Shown: piece after piece, positions 6,325 through 6,565 of the stretch
Position numbering within the stretch: position 1 is the first letter of the stretch
Layout of the letters: each line of letters begins with the position of its first letter
From: an uncultured Devosia sp.
Lineage (GTDB): Bacteria > Pseudomonadota > Alphaproteobacteria > Rhizobiales > Devosiaceae
Assembly: GCA_946481445.1 (NCBI GenBank)
Contig: CAMLOA010000112.1
Coordinates: forward strand, 1 to 6,565
DNA: 6,565 nucleotides
Reading direction: 5' to 3'
The notes under the pieces: generated by a model
The model's database searches: none
The model's input: only the letters and a program-made list of their open reading frames with translations
What the model was told of the DNA's origin: nothing
Translations under genes and position numbers: made by a program

Positions 6325-6352
6325 ATGGTAACATCAGCCGGCCAAGTGTCAG
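6325..6352 (-). promoter_or_regulatory. Candidate sigma-70 promoter for the catabolic genes
   Basis: On the minus strand CTGACA (6347-6352; five of six matches to TTGACA) is followed, after a 16-base spacer, by TACCAT (6325-6330; four of six to TATAAT). It sits just downstream of the ATPase hairpin and would start a transcript with a leader of about 100 nt before the ATG at 6216. It could let the catabolic genes be expressed apart from the transporter genes. The match is good but was found by eye. Confidence 0.4.
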
Positions 6353-6362
6353 GCGGACAGAG

Positions 6363-6389
6363 GCGGGGCGCCCCGGAGGGCGCCACCGC
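6363..6389 (-). terminator. GC-rich hairpin after the transporter ATPase gene (partial terminator?)
   Basis: A 7-bp perfect stem (6367-6373 with 6378-6384) around a 4-nt loop is extended by four more pairs (6363-6366 with 6386-6389) past one bulged base at 6385. It begins 18 bp after the ATPase stop. The minus-strand sequence that follows (CTCTGTCC) has no T-run, so full termination is doubtful. It may trim transcription or protect the 3' end of the transporter message. Confidence 0.45.
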
Positions 6390-6407
6390 ATAGGGTTGCT
6401 CCAGCGC

Positions 6408-6565
6408 CTAGAGGCGGTTGGTGGATTGGGCGTCGAAGATCGAGCCGCGGCCGGGATCGAAGCCGACAAGCAGCTTCTGCCCTTCCTTGAGATGAACGTC
6501 GCTGGCGGCGCGGAACGTCACGGGCGTGCCGGCAATCTTGGTCCAGGCGAGAGTGTCCGACCCCA
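6408..6565 (-). CDS. Sugar ABC-transporter ATP-binding protein (MsmK/UgpC type), C-terminal end only
   Basis: Only the last 51 residues are inside the window; the gene continues past the right edge and ends at TAG 6408-6410. The visible part reads as the C-terminal TOBE/MalK-like regulatory domain of carbohydrate importer ATPases: a VTFRAASDVHLKEGQ stretch, then KLLVGFDPGRGSIFDA and the closing STNRL, which match the usual 'FDP...FDA.TG.RL' ending of MsmK/UgpC/MalK proteins. Such ATPases power CUT1-type uptake of oligosaccharides, glycosides or polyols. The nucleotide-binding motifs are outside the window and cannot be checked. Being upstream of and co-directional with the dehydrogenase/TIM-barrel genes, it suggests that the catabolic substrate is imported. 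This fragment is too short for the open reading frame to be scored by length; the call rests on its C-terminal pattern. Confidence 0.72.
   Translation of the reverse strand, partial: GSDTLAWTKIAGTPVTFRAASDVHLKEGQKLLVGFDPGRGSIFDAQSTNRL

Overview
This GC-rich window looks chromosomal and alphaproteobacterial, most likely Hyphomicrobiales (Rhizobiales). The evidence is a small mitochondrial-type complex I accessory subunit beside a tRNA-Pro gene, a periplasmic TraB/GumN protein, and a sugar-catabolic operon of rhizobial style. A Devosia-like genus is a guess from general gene style, not something the sequence proves.

Left part (1-1416, + strand): the 3' end of a tRNA-Pro(UGG) gene, a complex I NDUFS4-like subunit gene, a good intrinsic terminator, and a TraB/GumN family gene with a signal peptide. 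These look like housekeeping genes and have no evident link to the rest.

Right part (1417-6565, - strand, read from right to left): the C-terminal end of a sugar ABC-transporter ATPase, a GC hairpin, a candidate promoter, then five genes. In order of transcription they are a short xylose-isomerase-like TIM-barrel protein (249 aa), a Gfo/Idh/MocA dehydrogenase (379 aa), a longer TIM-barrel sugar isomerase/epimerase-type protein (351 aa), a second Gfo/Idh/MocA dehydrogenase (383 aa), and a small tautomerase-superfamily protein (128 aa). Two gaps (171 bp and 137 bp) carry hairpins, including a perfect 24-nt inverted repeat.

How they may work together: NAD(P)-dependent Gfo/Idh/MocA enzymes commonly oxidise a ring hydroxyl of a sugar, glycoside or inositol. 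Divalent-metal TIM-barrel proteins of the AP-endonuclease-2-like fold then isomerise, epimerise, eliminate or hydrate the keto sugar. Two of each beside a sugar importer suggests oxidation-first (3-keto-type) breakdown of an imported glycoside, disaccharide or cyclitol. The substrate cannot be read from sequence. The points most worth a second look are the terminal tautomerase, the loss of the usual catalytic histidine in one dehydrogenase, and the intercistronic hairpins.
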